Source: Lacticaseibacillus kribbianus
GTDB lineage: Bacteria > Bacillota > Bacilli > Lactobacillales > Lactobacillaceae
Assembly (NCBI RefSeq): GCF_020180945.1
Contig: NZ_JAIPUL010000001.1
Coordinates: 1,364,001-1,428,000 of the forward strand
Reading direction: 5' to 3'
DNA length: 64,000 nt
The notes under the pieces are model-generated. The model worked only from the letters and a program-made list of their open reading frames with translations. It did no database searches and was not told the origin of the DNA. The position numbers were made by a program, and so were the translations under genes. Below, in pieces: positions 53,872 through 62,984 of the stretch; within the stretch, counting starts at the first letter, position 1; each line of letters begins with the position of its first letter.

Positions 53872-55017
53872 CTATACAAACAGTTTCTGCAGAAGGACTT
53901 TCTTCAGTTGTTTGAGGTCTTCGAGCTTACGTTGATGAAGAACGAGCGTTTTATCTAAGTTCGAAAGTAACCTTCTGATCATAGTTTGTTCTTCAGATCT
54001 TGGAATGGTTATTGGCATCTTTTGGAGAACCTCGCCATTTAACTTTGCACGTCCGCCACCAACCAGCCAGCGAGAAATATCCATAGAAGAGATTCTGTAG
54101 GCTAAAAATTTTGTATCAAGTTGGGCGGTTATCCCTTGGACGACATGCGCGTGGTTATTGACCCATGAGCGACCTTCAATAATCTGAACTGGATAGTTTA
54201 TTAGGTCGTTTGCGCCGTCCTCAGCAATTAGCACATAAGTTCCTTCATGTGTATAACCCTCAATATGATCCTGAATACCATTAGCGCCGTAGTATGGAGT
54301 TTCCCCAGGAACCCTATCACTTGCTGTGACAGGTATCCGCTGCGAATCCCAAAAAGTTGCAACGTCTGAGAGCTTACGCTGTTCCCAATCGTTAGTGTAT
54401 CCATTGAATCGAAAATCAGGGACTGGTTTCTTGTCAGAAGCGAACATTCTTTTCAATAATTCTTTTTTTACTGCCTGTAAGTTTTCATACTTACGTTGAT
54501 GAAGAACGAGCGTTTTATCTAAGTTCGAAAGTAACCTTCTGATCATAGTTTGTTCTTCAGATCTTGGAATGGTTATTGGCATCTTTTGGAGAACCTCGCC
54601 ATTTAACTTTGCACGTCCGCCACCAACCAGCCAGCGAGAAATATCCATAGAAGAGATTCTGTAGGCTAAAAATTTTGTATCAAGTTGGGCGGTTATCCCT
54701 TGGACGACATGCGCGTGGTTATTGACCCATGAGCGACCTTCAATAATCTGAACTGGATAGTTTATTAGGTCGTTTGCGCCGTCCTCAGCAATTAGCACAT
54801 AAGTTCCTTCATGTGTATAACCCTCAATATGATCCTGAATACCATTAGCGCCGTAGTATGGAGTTTCCCCAGGAACCCTATCACTTGCTGTGACAGGTAT
54901 CCGCTGCGAATCCCAAAAAGTTGCAACGTCTGAGAGCTTACGCTGTTCCCAATCGTCAGTGAATCCTTTGAAACGAATGGTCGGAATGAGCCTCTGTTTT
55001 CCTCGATCTTTACTCAT
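53872..55017 (-). CDS. hsdS: Type I specificity subunit HsdS with two identical recognition domains
   Basis: The 381-residue protein consists of two near-copies of one half: DWEQRKLSDVATFWDSQRIP through LSNLDKTLVLHQRK occurs twice with period 188 residues. At the DNA level 53926-54391 and 54490-54955 are identical over 466 bp (period 564 bp). HsdS normally has two different domains. With two identical ones the enzyme should recognise a target whose halves are inverted copies of each other. The borders match the silent cassette at 49080-49592. It overlaps hsdM by 8 bp. Confidence 0.95.
   Translation of the reverse strand: MSKDRGKQRLIPTIRFKGFTDDWEQRKLSDVATFWDSQRIPVTASDRVPGETPYYGANGIQDHIEGYTHEGTYVLIAEDGANDLINYPVQIIEGRSWVNNHAHVVQGITAQLDTKFLAYRISSMDISRWLVGGGRAKLNGEVLQKMPITIPRSEEQTMIRRLLSNLDKTLVLHQRKYENLQAVKKELLKRMFASDKKPVPDFRFNGYTNDWEQRKLSDVATFWDSQRIPVTASDRVPGETPYYGANGIQDHIEGYTHEGTYVLIAEDGANDLINYPVQIIEGRSWVNNHAHVVQGITAQLDTKFLAYRISSMDISRWLVGGGRAKLNGEVLQKMPITIPRSEEQTMIRRLLSNLDKTLVLHQRKLEDLKQLKKVLLQKLFV
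53926..54391. repeat. 466-bp perfect direct repeat in hsdS, copy 1
   Basis: Identical by eye to 54490-54955. It covers the C-terminal recognition domain and its conserved spacer. Confidence 0.93.
54490..54955. repeat. 466-bp perfect direct repeat in hsdS, copy 2
   Basis: Identical to 53926-54391. The 98 bp between the copies encode the central linker (KKELLKRMFASDKKPVPDF). Confidence 0.93.
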
Positions 55018-56599
55018 AGTCTAGAACTCCCTTCAGGTCATCGAGGAGCTTCTGATCAGCCGAATCGGTTACTACCAAATCTGCCATCATTTCCTTCAAT
55101 TCGGTGTTAAGCTTGGCTTCTTCTTCTGAAATAGACTTCATGTCAGCAAGCAGTGCCGCCGTATCAATTGGTGCCTCTTCTTCAAAAGTATCCACATATC
55201 GCGGAATGTTTAAGTTGTAGTCGTTTTCTTGGATTTCAGCTAACGGAGCAAGGTGCGCATATTTATCAACATCCTTGCGCGTCAAATAGGTTTCAACGAT
55301 CTTGTTGATATCCTCTTCACGCAATCGATTACTGTTTTTTTGCTTCTCAAAGCCCTTGGACGCATCGATAATCATCACATCGTCTGATGAACGGTTCTTC
55401 TCTAACATCATGATGATTGTTGGAATACTGGTATTGGTAAAAATCTTCTCTGGCAGCCCAATAATCCCAGCAATATTGTGATTGTCTAACAGTGCTTGCC
55501 GAATTTTTCCTTCCGCGGCCCCTCGGAACAAAACGCCGTGTGGTAACACAATCGCCATACGACCATCAGCTTTCAAGTGATAAAGGCTGTGTAACAAGAA
55601 GGCATAATCCGCCTTAGTCTTCGGCGCCACACCGAACTTGAACCGAGGGTCGTCCTCTCGGTTTTGATTGTCCCAGTGTTGCGAATACGGTGGGTTGGCC
55701 ATTACGGCATCAAACATCCGCGGGTTATCCACCCCTTCAATAACGCCATCCGGCCAGTCGTTGTTCAGCGTATCCGCGTTGCGCAAGTTGATATCATTAT
55801 ATTCAACGCCATGCATCATCAAGTTCATGCGGGCAAGGTTGAAGGTCGTCGTGATCAGCTCTTGTCCGTAATACTTGATCGCACCACGCACCCCGGCGTT
55901 ACGCATATATGACGCCGTGGTCAGAAGCAACGAGCCGGACCCCAGTGCAGGGTCATAGAGACTGTATTCCTCAACATTTTCACGGCCAGCGGTCAGAATA
56001 CGCGCCATGATATCTGAAACTTGGTGCGGCGTATAGAACTCCCCGGCCTTTGCACCGGAGTTTGCGGCAAACATTCCAATCAAATACTCATAGAGATCGC
56101 CGAGCACATCCGCGTTGTCGTCCAGTTCGATCTTATCCATCAACTCGATCCAACTAATCATCGTTGTCGTCCGCGTCTGTGCATTTGCGCCAAGCCGCGA
56201 AGACGTCAAATCCATGTCGGCAAAAATCCCAGCGAAATCATGCTTAGCGTCCGAACTTACCCCTTGGTCAAAATGAAGCAAGGCGTCTGCCACCATGGTC
56301 ACATTGAACTTATCTTCATCGATGGCCGTCTTCCAGTCATCAAACATATCACCAGGCTGAATCACATACCCCAGATTGCGTTGCATAAACTCGGCAGCCT
56401 TGCCCGCATCTTCTGCCCATACATTCGCCCAGGTCTCACCACGGAGCACGCTTGTTAGCCACTTCTCTGCTTTCTCAGATAAGAACTTGTAAAACATCAC
56501 ACCGAAGACATAGTTCTGATACTGTGACGGCTCAATCTTACCCCGAGTGTCATTCAAGGTTTTCCAGATCAGTGCTTCTCTTTCGTGCGTTAACGCCAT
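55010..56599 (-). CDS. hsdM: Type I RM adenine methyltransferase HsdM (second system)
   Basis: The 529-residue methyltransferase has the helical N-terminus (ALIWKTLNDTRGKIEPSQYQNYVFGVMFYKFLSEKAE), FYTPHQVSDIMARIL, SAM motif DPALGSGSLLLT and catalytic NPPYSQHW. ATG at 56599 follows GGGGG. A promoter with TATAAT (56664-56659 on the minus strand) lies about 60 bp upstream. It heads the hsdMSR operon on the guaA island. Confidence 0.95.
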   Translation of the reverse strand: MALTHEREALIWKTLNDTRGKIEPSQYQNYVFGVMFYKFLSEKAEKWLTSVLRGETWANVWAEDAGKAAEFMQRNLGYVIQPGDMFDDWKTAIDEDKFNVTMVADALLHFDQGVSSDAKHDFAGIFADMDLTSSRLGANAQTRTTTMISWIELMDKIELDDNADVLGDLYEYLIGMFAANSGAKAGEFYTPHQVSDIMARILTAGRENVEEYSLYDPALGSGSLLLTTASYMRNAGVRGAIKYYGQELITTTFNLARMNLMMHGVEYNDINLRNADTLNNDWPDGVIEGVDNPRMFDAVMANPPYSQHWDNQNREDDPRFKFGVAPKTKADYAFLLHSLYHLKADGRMAIVLPHGVLFRGAAEGKIRQALLDNHNIAGIIGLPEKIFTNTSIPTIIMMLEKNRSSDDVMIIDASKGFEKQKNSNRLREEDINKIVETYLTRKDVDKYAHLAPLAEIQENDYNLNIPRYVDTFEEEAPIDTAALLADMKSISEEEAKLNTELKEMMADLVVTDSADQKLLDDLKGVLDYE

Positions 56600-57278
56600 C
56601 GTGTTACCCCCTATTTGTTGGCTCAAGAGTGATTATCTGAGCATTTGTTCTCATCCTGATTATACAGAGAATTCGGTGGAGTTTCAGGGTAAGTTTCCAA
56701 TATAGGATGCTTTCTGGACAAATAGTAACCGCATAAAGAATACATAGCTCTTTGTCAAATAGGCTGACACCTATCATTTATCATGAGATAATGGAACAGT
56801 TTCTCACCCTACATCATCTTGTAGAACACTTGCCACATCATTGTGATGACATATTTTCAATTGCTGGTAAATCTGATATTGTCCAGATCAAGATGGATAC
56901 CCCAATATCAACATACTAACAACACTGTCCACCATGGCGACATCAACCTTCCAGAAAGGACATACGCCAACTGGATTATCGCGGCTAGGAGCGTAGGCTT
57001 GATTCACCGGCATCTGCTGGAGCAGATTAGGTACTGCACCCGTCTGGAACATCAGACCCGATTCCGCTACTATTAGCGTGCAGCGATTCACCAGTTACAC
57101 AGACCCTCCCAAAAATCATCGGCTTAGTCAAAAAAATCCCTGCCTGATTAGGCTTTTACAGCCCAAACTTGGCGGGGATTTTGGCGGGGAACGTAATAAT
57201 TTCCCCGCCAATCGTATCCTTTGCATCTCCCGAAAACGCCGTTAAATCAACATTCCGGACTCAATTAACATGTACCTT
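56600..57278. other. Right end of the island
   Basis: About 680 bp between hsdM and guaA. It holds the hsdM promoter, degenerate frames (56790-57080) without recognisable product, and the island end: GGCGGGGATTTTGGCGGGGA (57171-57190), the 19-mer at 57231-57249, then the guaA core. Confidence 0.65.
56659..56687 (-). promoter_or_regulatory. Probable hsdMSR promoter
   Basis: Minus-strand CTGAAA (56687-56682), 17-bp spacer, TATAAT (56664-56659). The -35 is weak, the -10 perfect. Confidence 0.55.
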
Positions 57279-57290
57279 TTATTCCCATTC
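57279..57290. repeat. Attachment-site core in guaA 3' end (attR)
   Basis: ttattcccattc includes the guaA stop codon. The 19-mer cgaaaacgccgttaaatca lies exactly 29 bp from the core here and at the left copy. Confidence 0.8.
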
Positions 57291-58829
57291 AACCGTTGCC
57301 GGCGGCTTGGACGTGATGTCGTAAACCACGCGGTTGATGTGCCCGACCTCGTTGACGATGCGGGCGGAGATCTTCTGCAGGACTTCCCAGTCGATGCGGG
57401 CGAAGTCGGCGGTCATGCCGTCGATGCTGGTGATGGCGCGGATTGCGATGGTGTAGTCGTAGGTGCGGCCGTCGCCCATCACGCCGACGCTGCGGAAGCC
57501 CGGCAGAACGGTGAAGTACTGCCAGATGCTTTCGTCCAGGCCCGCCTTTTTGATCTCATCGCGCAGGACCCAGTCGGATTCGCGGACGATCTCGAGCTTG
57601 TCTTCTGTGACCTCACCGAGGACGCGGATGCCGAGGCCCGGGCCCGGGAACGGCTGGCGCCACACGAGTTCGTGCGGGATGCCCAGGCGTTCGCCGAGCT
57701 CGCGCGCCTCGTCCTTGAACAGCTTGTTCAAAGGCTCGATCAGCTTGAAACGTAGGTCGTCCGGCAGACCGCCGACGTTGTGGTGGGACTTGATGGTCTG
57801 GGCGGTGTCGGTACCGGACTCGACCACGTCGGTGTAGAGCGTGCCCTGGGCGAGGTACTCGATGCCGTCGAGCTTGCGGGCCTCTTCGTTGAAGACTTCG
57901 ATGAAGTCGCGGCCGATGATCTTGCGCTTTTGCTCAGGGTCGGTCACACCCTTCAGGTCGCCGAGGAAGCGGTCGGCGGCGTCGACCTTGACGATGTTGA
58001 CGCCGAGGTCGCGGGACAGCGCGGCCATCACCTGGTCGGCCTCGTTCTTGCGCAGCAGGCCGTGGTCGACGAAGACGGCGGTGAGCTGGGAGCCGATGGC
58101 CTTGTTCAGCAGCGCTGCAACGACGGAGGAGTCCACGCCACCGGAGAGGCCGAGCAGGACCTTTTTGTCCCCGACTTCCTTGCGAATCGCGGTGATCTGC
58201 TGCTCGATGAAGTCGCCCATGTTCCAGTTGGCGGTCGCGTGGCAGACATCGAAGGCAAAATGGTGCAGAATTTCGTGGCCGTAGCGGGTGTGCTGAACCT
58301 CGGCGTGGAACTGGATGCCGTAGAACTTCCGCGCGTCGTCGTCCATCGCGGAAATCGGGCAGTTGTCGGAGGTGGCGGTGACGCGGAAGCCCTCCGGCAC
58401 GGCGCGCACGAGGTCGCCGTGGCTCATCCACACGGTTTGCTCAGCCGGCAGGTCCTGGAACAGCTTGGCGGAGTCGTCGGTGACCTTGATGTCGACCTTG
58501 CCGTACTCGCGGTTCTTGGCGGACTCGACGCGGCCGCCGAGTCGCTCGGCCATCAGCTGCATGCCGTAGCACACGCCCAGAATCGGGATGCCCAGCTCGA
58601 AGATCTCGGGGTCGACGTCCAGCGCCCCTTCATCGTACACGGAGTTCGGTCCGCCGGAGAAAATGATCCCCTTGGGCGCAATCTCGCGCACCTCTTGAGC
58701 GGAAATAGTGTGCGGCTTGAGCTCGGAGTAGATGCCGAACTCACGAATGCGCCGCGTGATCAATTGGTTGTACTGACTGCCGTAATCGAGAACGATGATC
58801 TGATCATAGTCCTGGGTCGTCTTAGCCAC
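57279..58829 (-). CDS. guaA: GMP synthase (glutamine-hydrolysing)
   Basis: The 516-residue enzyme makes GMP from XMP. The N-terminal class I glutamine amidotransferase has the nucleophile in [10 protein letters not shown] and a later HAEVQH; the ATP pyrophosphatase has [15 protein letters not shown]; the C-terminal dimerisation domain ends [10 protein letters not shown]. Length is normal. Its 3' end is the integration site of the island and is intact. The GC-rich composition contrasts with the island. Confidence 0.97.
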   Translation of the reverse strand: MAKTTQDYDQIIVLDYGSQYNQLITRRIREFGIYSELKPHTISAQEVREIAPKGIIFSGGPNSVYDEGALDVDPEIFELGIPILGVCYGMQLMAERLGGRVESAKNREYGKVDIKVTDDSAKLFQDLPAEQTVWMSHGDLVRAVPEGFRVTATSDNCPISAMDDDARKFYGIQFHAEVQHTRYGHEILHHFAFDVCHATANWNMGDFIEQQITAIRKEVGDKKVLLGLSGGVDSSVVAALLNKAIGSQLTAVFVDHGLLRKNEADQVMAALSRDLGVNIVKVDAADRFLGDLKGVTDPEQKRKIIGRDFIEVFNEEARKLDGIEYLAQGTLYTDVVESGTDTAQTIKSHHNVGGLPDDLRFKLIEPLNKLFKDEARELGERLGIPHELVWRQPFPGPGLGIRVLGEVTEDKLEIVRESDWVLRDEIKKAGLDESIWQYFTVLPGFRSVGVMGDGRTYDYTIAIRAITSIDGMTADFARIDWEVLQKISARIVNEVGHINRVVYDITSKPPATVEWE

Positions 58830-59400
58830 GTTTTGCCACGCTCCTCTTTTGAATTACATCAATGATACTGAAAACTTGCAGTAAGGTCAATGGTAGAGGG
58901 CGGAGCCGAGCGAACTTAGCGGTTTTAGGGCCGGGCTCCGGCGGGGACTGGCCACGACTTCCGGCTACGGGCCAAGGCGGCGGAACGCGTGGGGCTCTCT
59001 GGAGCCGAAGTGCGGTCTCCAGAACCGCCCTTGCTGTAAATCGGCAAAGCCCGCCGATTAACAGCAATTTCACGCTGGCTCGCCTTGGCCCTCCGCCTCC
59101 AGTCGTGACCGGTCCGCGCCTCCGCCCTACATAGCGGATACCTGATCATTCGATGTACCGATCGCCTCCACCGTATCACCGAGAAGTTTCGCGTCTCTGA
59201 TATCTTGCACGACGCATCATTCCCGCTCAGCTCGACTCGAACCCGGATTCAGTGTCTGGCACCACGATGAATCCTCATCCTCAACTTGTTAAGCTTTGCT
59301 CAAGCCCCGCCCCCTTTCGTGCGCCCCGCACACACCGGGCTTATACTAGAATCAACAAGTCACGTGGGCCGCGCTTGGCCCGACAGTTAGGAGGCGCCTC
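58830..59400. other. GC-rich intergenic region with strong dyads
   Basis: About 570 bp. Within 58900-59100 several hairpins are visible: TCTGGAG/CTCCAGA (58998-59004, 59017-59023) and a 13-bp stem (59033-59045 with 59053-59065, one mismatch). The outer parts GGCGGAGCCGAGCG and CGCTGGCTCGCC could also pair. It may be a structured RNA or an intergenic repeat. No gene is supported until 59401. Confidence 0.5.
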
Positions 59401-59556
59401 ATGTTCTTACCTTTCACGATTACCGGCATCCTGGTTCTCGGCCTGGCCGTGTTCGGCCTGGCGACGCACCGCGGGCGGCTGGCCAAGGTCGCCCTGGCCG
59501 TCGGCATGCTGGCGATGATTGCGCCGCTGTTCATCTTCTTCATCATTCCCTGCTAG
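59401..59556 (+). CDS. 51-residue membrane protein
   Basis: ATG at 59401 follows TTAGGAGG. The peptide has two hydrophobic helices (ITGILVLGLAVFGLA and ALAVGMLAMIAPLFIFFIIP) joined by a basic loop THRGRLAK. It is followed after 8 bp by a strong terminator, which supports a real short transcript. Function unknown. Confidence 0.7.
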   Translation: MFLPFTITGILVLGLAVFGLATHRGRLAKVALAVGMLAMIAPLFIFFIIPC

Positions 59557-59564
59557 ACCATCAG

Positions 59565-59592
59565 GCACGCCGCTTCTCCGGCGTGCTTTTTG
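59565..59592 (+). terminator. Rho-independent terminator
   Basis: GCACGCCG / CGGCGTGC stem followed by TTTTT. Confidence 0.85.
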
Positions 59593-59605
59593 CTTGCCTG
59601 CCATG

Positions 59606-59641
59606 CAAAAACGCCCACCGCTATCGTCTGCGGTGGGCGTT
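59606..59641 (-). terminator. Terminator of the DUF2252 gene
   Basis: AACGCCCACCG / CGGTGGGCGTT perfect stem with a T-run on the minus strand, next to the stop at 59647. Confidence 0.85.
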
Positions 59642-59646
59642 CGTGG

Positions 59647-61011
59647 CTACTTGGCCGGTGCGTACTTGGCCACGAAGGCGGCGTAATCGTCGATCACCTG
59701 ACCGAGGTAGCCCTTGGCCCAGTGCTGGATGGCGGCGTCGAAGTCGTGGTTCATGTAACCGGCCGCGATTGCGGCGGTCGGGCTTTGCGCGTGCGCCATC
59801 GCCAGCAGGTAGCCGGTGATGCGGCAGTACGCGGTGAACTGCGGCCAGGTCAGTGCGGCGACGTCGATGGACTCCTTCATGTCGCGGAACTGGCGGACGT
59901 AGTAGCTCTTGTCGCCTTGGCTGAACCAGCCGAGGAACGGATCGGAGGCTTTTTGCAAAATCTGCTGGGCGGCGATGATGCGCTGGCCCTCGCTGACCTC
60001 GCGCGCGAGGTCCACCTGCACCGGGGCGGTCAGCTCGCGGCGCCGCGGCAGCGCCTCTTTGACCTGCAGCACGAGGTGGGAGCCGCCGAGGCCGGTCAAA
60101 AGCACGAGGTAGCAGGACGTCCCGAAGCTGCCGATGCCGACGCTGTGGCGGATGATGTCGGTGGTGTGGTACTGGCTGAGCAGCAGCGCGACGTCCGCGC
60201 GCGTGGTCTGCTGGTAGGCGATCATGCCCTTCATCAGCGCAATTTCGGTGCCGGGGTCGACGCGCGCCGAGCGCGGCGGCGCGACCTTGAAGCGCAGCTG
60301 GCCGTTTTGGACGGTCGTGTACTTGGCGACGACGGACTCGTTGTCGCGGTTCTGCGCGCGGTCGCTGATGGCCGCCACGAAGTCCAGGTCCGCCGACTCC
60401 GGCAGGGCCGCGGCGAGGTCGCGTACGGCGCTTGAGGTGTAAAAACGCGTCAGCGCGCCCTTTTTGAAGGCGTTTTTGAGCGTCTTGCGGTAGGTCTTGG
60501 CCACCTTGGCGGCCAGGTGATCCAGGTCGTTTTCCTCGTAGTGGTTCTGGGCGCCGAGCAGGTAAACCGAGGTGAGCAGCCGCTTGACGTCGAACTCGAA
60601 CGGGTTGGGCGCGGCCTCGTCGAAGTCGTTGAGATCGAACAGCAGGTTGCGCTCGGGCGAGGCGTAGAAGCCGAAGTTCTGCAGGTGCGCGTCGCCGTCG
60701 CCCAGCACGCGGATGTCCGACTTGACCTCGTGGCTGAGGTCGTACGCCATCAGCTCGGCCGTGCCGCGGAAAAACGCCGCGGGGCTCTGCGCCATGCGCT
60801 GGTGGCGCTTGGGCAACAGCGCGGGAATCAGCTGGGCCTCAATCGCGTCGATGAACGCGACCGGGTCGCGCTGAATCACCGGCCGCCGCCCGAGCGCGGC
60901 CAGCGGCACCTGCTCGCGCAGGGCCCGGCCGCGCTCGCGCAGCGCCTCAACGCTGGCAATCCCCTTTTCGCCCCGCAACCGGGTCAGCTCCTGCAACATC
61001 TCACTGCGCAT
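59647..61011 (-). CDS. DUF2252 family protein
   Basis: The 454-residue protein has the DUF2252 landmarks QRMAQSPAAFFRGTAELMAYDL, GDGDAHLQNFGFYASPERNLLFDLNDFDEAAPNPFEFDVKRL and VGIGSFGTSCYLVLLTG. The GDxHxxNFG and DxNDFD patterns resemble the catalytic and metal residues of aminoglycoside-phosphotransferase-like kinases, so a kinase-like activity is plausible but unproven. AGGAGG precedes the ATG. Single-gene unit with its own terminator. Confidence 0.88.
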   Translation of the reverse strand: MRSEMLQELTRLRGEKGIASVEALRERGRALREQVPLAALGRRPVIQRDPVAFIDAIEAQLIPALLPKRHQRMAQSPAAFFRGTAELMAYDLSHEVKSDIRVLGDGDAHLQNFGFYASPERNLLFDLNDFDEAAPNPFEFDVKRLLTSVYLLGAQNHYEENDLDHLAAKVAKTYRKTLKNAFKKGALTRFYTSSAVRDLAAALPESADLDFVAAISDRAQNRDNESVVAKYTTVQNGQLRFKVAPPRSARVDPGTEIALMKGMIAYQQTTRADVALLLSQYHTTDIIRHSVGIGSFGTSCYLVLLTGLGGSHLVLQVKEALPRRRELTAPVQVDLAREVSEGQRIIAAQQILQKASDPFLGWFSQGDKSYYVRQFRDMKESIDVAALTWPQFTAYCRITGYLLAMAHAQSPTAAIAAGYMNHDFDAAIQHWAKGYLGQVIDDYAAFVAKYAPAK

Positions 61012-61233
61012 CGTCCTGCCTCCTATCTATCTCGCTAACTTCACGCTACCGCAGCGAGGCGGGCGGTGCAAGCGAAAAAGCATCGCAGCCCGGGCTCCGT
61101 TGTCAACGCGTCAAGACTGAAGGCGCCGGGCCGAGGCAGAGCCGGAAGCGCCATGCCGGCCGGTCCGGAGCCCGAACGCCTCGCGCCGCTCTGGCCGTCG
61201 GGCTCCGAAGTGCAAAAAAGATGAGTCTCGGCT

Positions 61234-62094
61234 TTACTGCCAAGCGGCAATATTCTTCTCGGCAAACTGTCTGAAGGTTTGTGGCTGTTTGCCCATGACT
61301 TGTTCAAAGGTCGCCGTGGTCTGCTTGGCAGTCCCCATGCGCGTCATCATGTAAAGCATCCCCATCACCTTGGAGTATTCGGGATCTAATCCGCGCACAT
61401 TAATCCAATACTGCTTGGCTAAGCGTGGCGCGGGATCTGCGTACGTAATCGTGCGGCCAAGCACATCACTGAGAATACCTGCCACTTGAACGTAATTCAG
61501 CGCCTCTGCCCCAGTGATCGCATAGGCCTGATTGGTGTGCTTTTCTGGATGCATCAACACGGTAGAGGTCAGCTCCCCGACATCTTCTGCATCAATGAAG
61601 CTGGTCAGTGCTTGTTTGACTGGCACCACGATGCGATTGAAATACTTGATCTCAAAAGCGTGCACCCCGCTGAGATTTTGCATGAAGAAACTGGGCCGAA
61701 TATGACAATACGGCAATCCGGCTTGTTCGATATACTTTTCAATTTTATGATGCGGTGGTATTGGGTTATGCTCGATGCCGATCAACGAGAGAAAACTGAC
61801 CAGCTTAATATGGCCGCCTGCCGCCATCGCTTCGATAAACGGTTGTAAGTCTTCTGGCTTGCCCATATATGGCGGTCGCATTAAAAACACGCGGTCGACA
61901 CCTTGAAGCGCCGCATCAAAGCTGCTGGGATCACTAAAATCAAAGGCCACGCAGTCAACTTGTTGGCCGAATTGCCCACGCAATTTCTCAACGCTGCGGC
62001 CGGCAACTCTGATATCGGCGCCATGCTGCAACGCATACTTGGCCACATACTGACCCACATTGCCTGATGCCCCAGTGATCAAAATCTTACTCAT
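61234..62094 (-). CDS. NAD(P)-binding oxidoreductase, NmrA/QOR-like
   Basis: The 286-residue protein starts MSKILITGASGNVGQYVAKYALQHGADIRVAGRS with a full GxxGxxG motif and has FLMRPPYMG, KLVSFLSLIGIEHNP and CHIRPSFFMQNL segments of the NmrA-like family. GGAGG precedes the ATG at 62094. It overlaps the upstream marR by 8 bp and is probably its regulated partner. Composition is more AT-rich than its neighbours, hinting at transfer of the pair. Confidence 0.88.
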   Translation of the reverse strand: MSKILITGASGNVGQYVAKYALQHGADIRVAGRSVEKLRGQFGQQVDCVAFDFSDPSSFDAALQGVDRVFLMRPPYMGKPEDLQPFIEAMAAGGHIKLVSFLSLIGIEHNPIPPHHKIEKYIEQAGLPYCHIRPSFFMQNLSGVHAFEIKYFNRIVVPVKQALTSFIDAEDVGELTSTVLMHPEKHTNQAYAITGAEALNYVQVAGILSDVLGRTITYADPAPRLAKQYWINVRGLDPEYSKVMGMLYMMTRMGTAKQTTATFEQVMGKQPQTFRQFAEKNIAAWQ

Positions 62095-62515
62095 CGCGTT
62101 TTGCCTCCAATAGCACTTGATTGGCCAGCGCCAAGCTGTGGATGAGCTGGTCGAATTGCGCATCGCCGAGTTTCGCTTTGATCAACTGCACCGATTGATA
62201 ATATTGCTGGTACGTCGTCGCCACTAGGGCTCTCGCCTGGTCAGTTGGAACCAAGTATTTTTGCCGCCGATCGGTTTTTGATGGGACTTTTTGCAAATAA
62301 CCTTGTTTCACCAACGCCGTCGCCATGTTCGTGGCCATGGCCTTGGTGACTTGGAAATAGTCCGCCACTGCCATCGGCGTCGCTTGCGCATCTTTTTGGC
62401 ATAAGTAGATCAACATGCCCATTTCACTCGAGCGGATCGGTAAATCAACTTTTGCATTAACGTTCAGGCGACAAAACAATGAGATCTGTTCTGAAGCACT
62501 AGCTATTTCATCCAA
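62087..62515 (-). CDS. MarR-family regulator
   Basis: The 142-residue regulator has the winged helix (MGMLIYLCQKDAQATPMAVADYFQVTKAMATNMATALVKQGYLQKVPSKTDRRQKYLVPT), including the DRR wing. GGGGGG precedes the ATG. It forms a two-gene operon with the NmrA-like oxidoreductase and likely controls it in response to a phenolic or oxidant ligand. Confidence 0.9.
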   Translation of the reverse strand: MDEIASASEQISLFCRLNVNAKVDLPIRSSEMGMLIYLCQKDAQATPMAVADYFQVTKAMATNMATALVKQGYLQKVPSKTDRRQKYLVPTDQARALVATTYQQYYQSVQLIKAKLGDAQFDQLIHSLALANQVLLEAKRDE

Positions 62516-62586
62516 ATCGGGTGCCCCCCTTTTTAGTATATCTAATGTCTAGTTTAGTATAGTACATCAGATATACGACTGCAAAC

Positions 62587-62617
62587 AAAAGCCGTGGTCA
62601 GCAGCGACCACGGCTTT
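62587..62617. terminator. Bidirectional terminator
   Basis: AAAGCCGTGGTC / GACCACGGCTTT perfect stem, separating csp from marR. Confidence 0.8.
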
Positions 62618-62695
62618 CCATGCAGATCCTCGAAGAACACGATCGTCAAACTCAGCCAGAAACCTGCCATCAGAGTGTCAATTCGTCGGCGGATC

Positions 62696-62719
62696 AAAAA
62701 AGGCCGGGTTTCCCCGGCC
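62696..62719 (-). terminator. Terminator of the cold-shock gene
   Basis: On the minus strand GGCCGGGGAAACCCGGCC followed by six T. Confidence 0.85.
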
Positions 62720-62736
62720 AAGGCCTTGATGGCGGA

Positions 62737-62937
62737 TTAGGCTTTGTTGACGTTGACCGCCTGTGGGCCGCGGTCGCTTTGCTCAACTTCGAACGTTACG
62801 GCCTGACCTTCGTCAAGCGTCTTGTAGCCGTCGCCTTGGATGGCAGAGAAGTGAACGAAGACATCAGACCCGTCCTCGCGGGTGATGAAGCCGTAACCTT
62901 TTTCTGCGTTGAACCATTTAACTGTGCCGTGTTCCAT
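62737..62937 (-). CDS. csp: Cold-shock protein
   Basis: The 66-residue RNA chaperone has the CSD fold with RNP1 KGYGFITRE and RNP2 VFVHFSAI, beginning [14 protein letters not shown]. The ATG at 62937 follows AAGGAGGAAG. The gene has a roughly 100-base leader with a strong hairpin and a clear promoter, as in cspA genes regulated by leader structure. Confidence 0.96.
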   Translation of the reverse strand: MEHGTVKWFNAEKGYGFITREDGSDVFVHFSAIQGDGYKTLDEGQAVTFEVEQSDRGPQAVNVNKA

Positions 62938-62984
62938 GAGTGAACTTCCTCCTTGCGCCAAGCGCGAATTGATAATTGCAGCCC

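Noticed and set aside
53926-54955. CRISPR-like reading of the long repeat
   Set aside because: The repeats are two 466-bp copies inside hsdS and not short regularly spaced repeats; no Cas genes are present.
56843-57091. Short frames on both strands near the island's right end
   Set aside because: Overlapping, without start signals or recognisable products; probably degraded island DNA.
57780-58865. Plus-strand open frame of 361 codons over guaA
   Set aside because: Antisense shadow of guaA with repetitive Val/Asp/Gly composition and no ribosome binding site.
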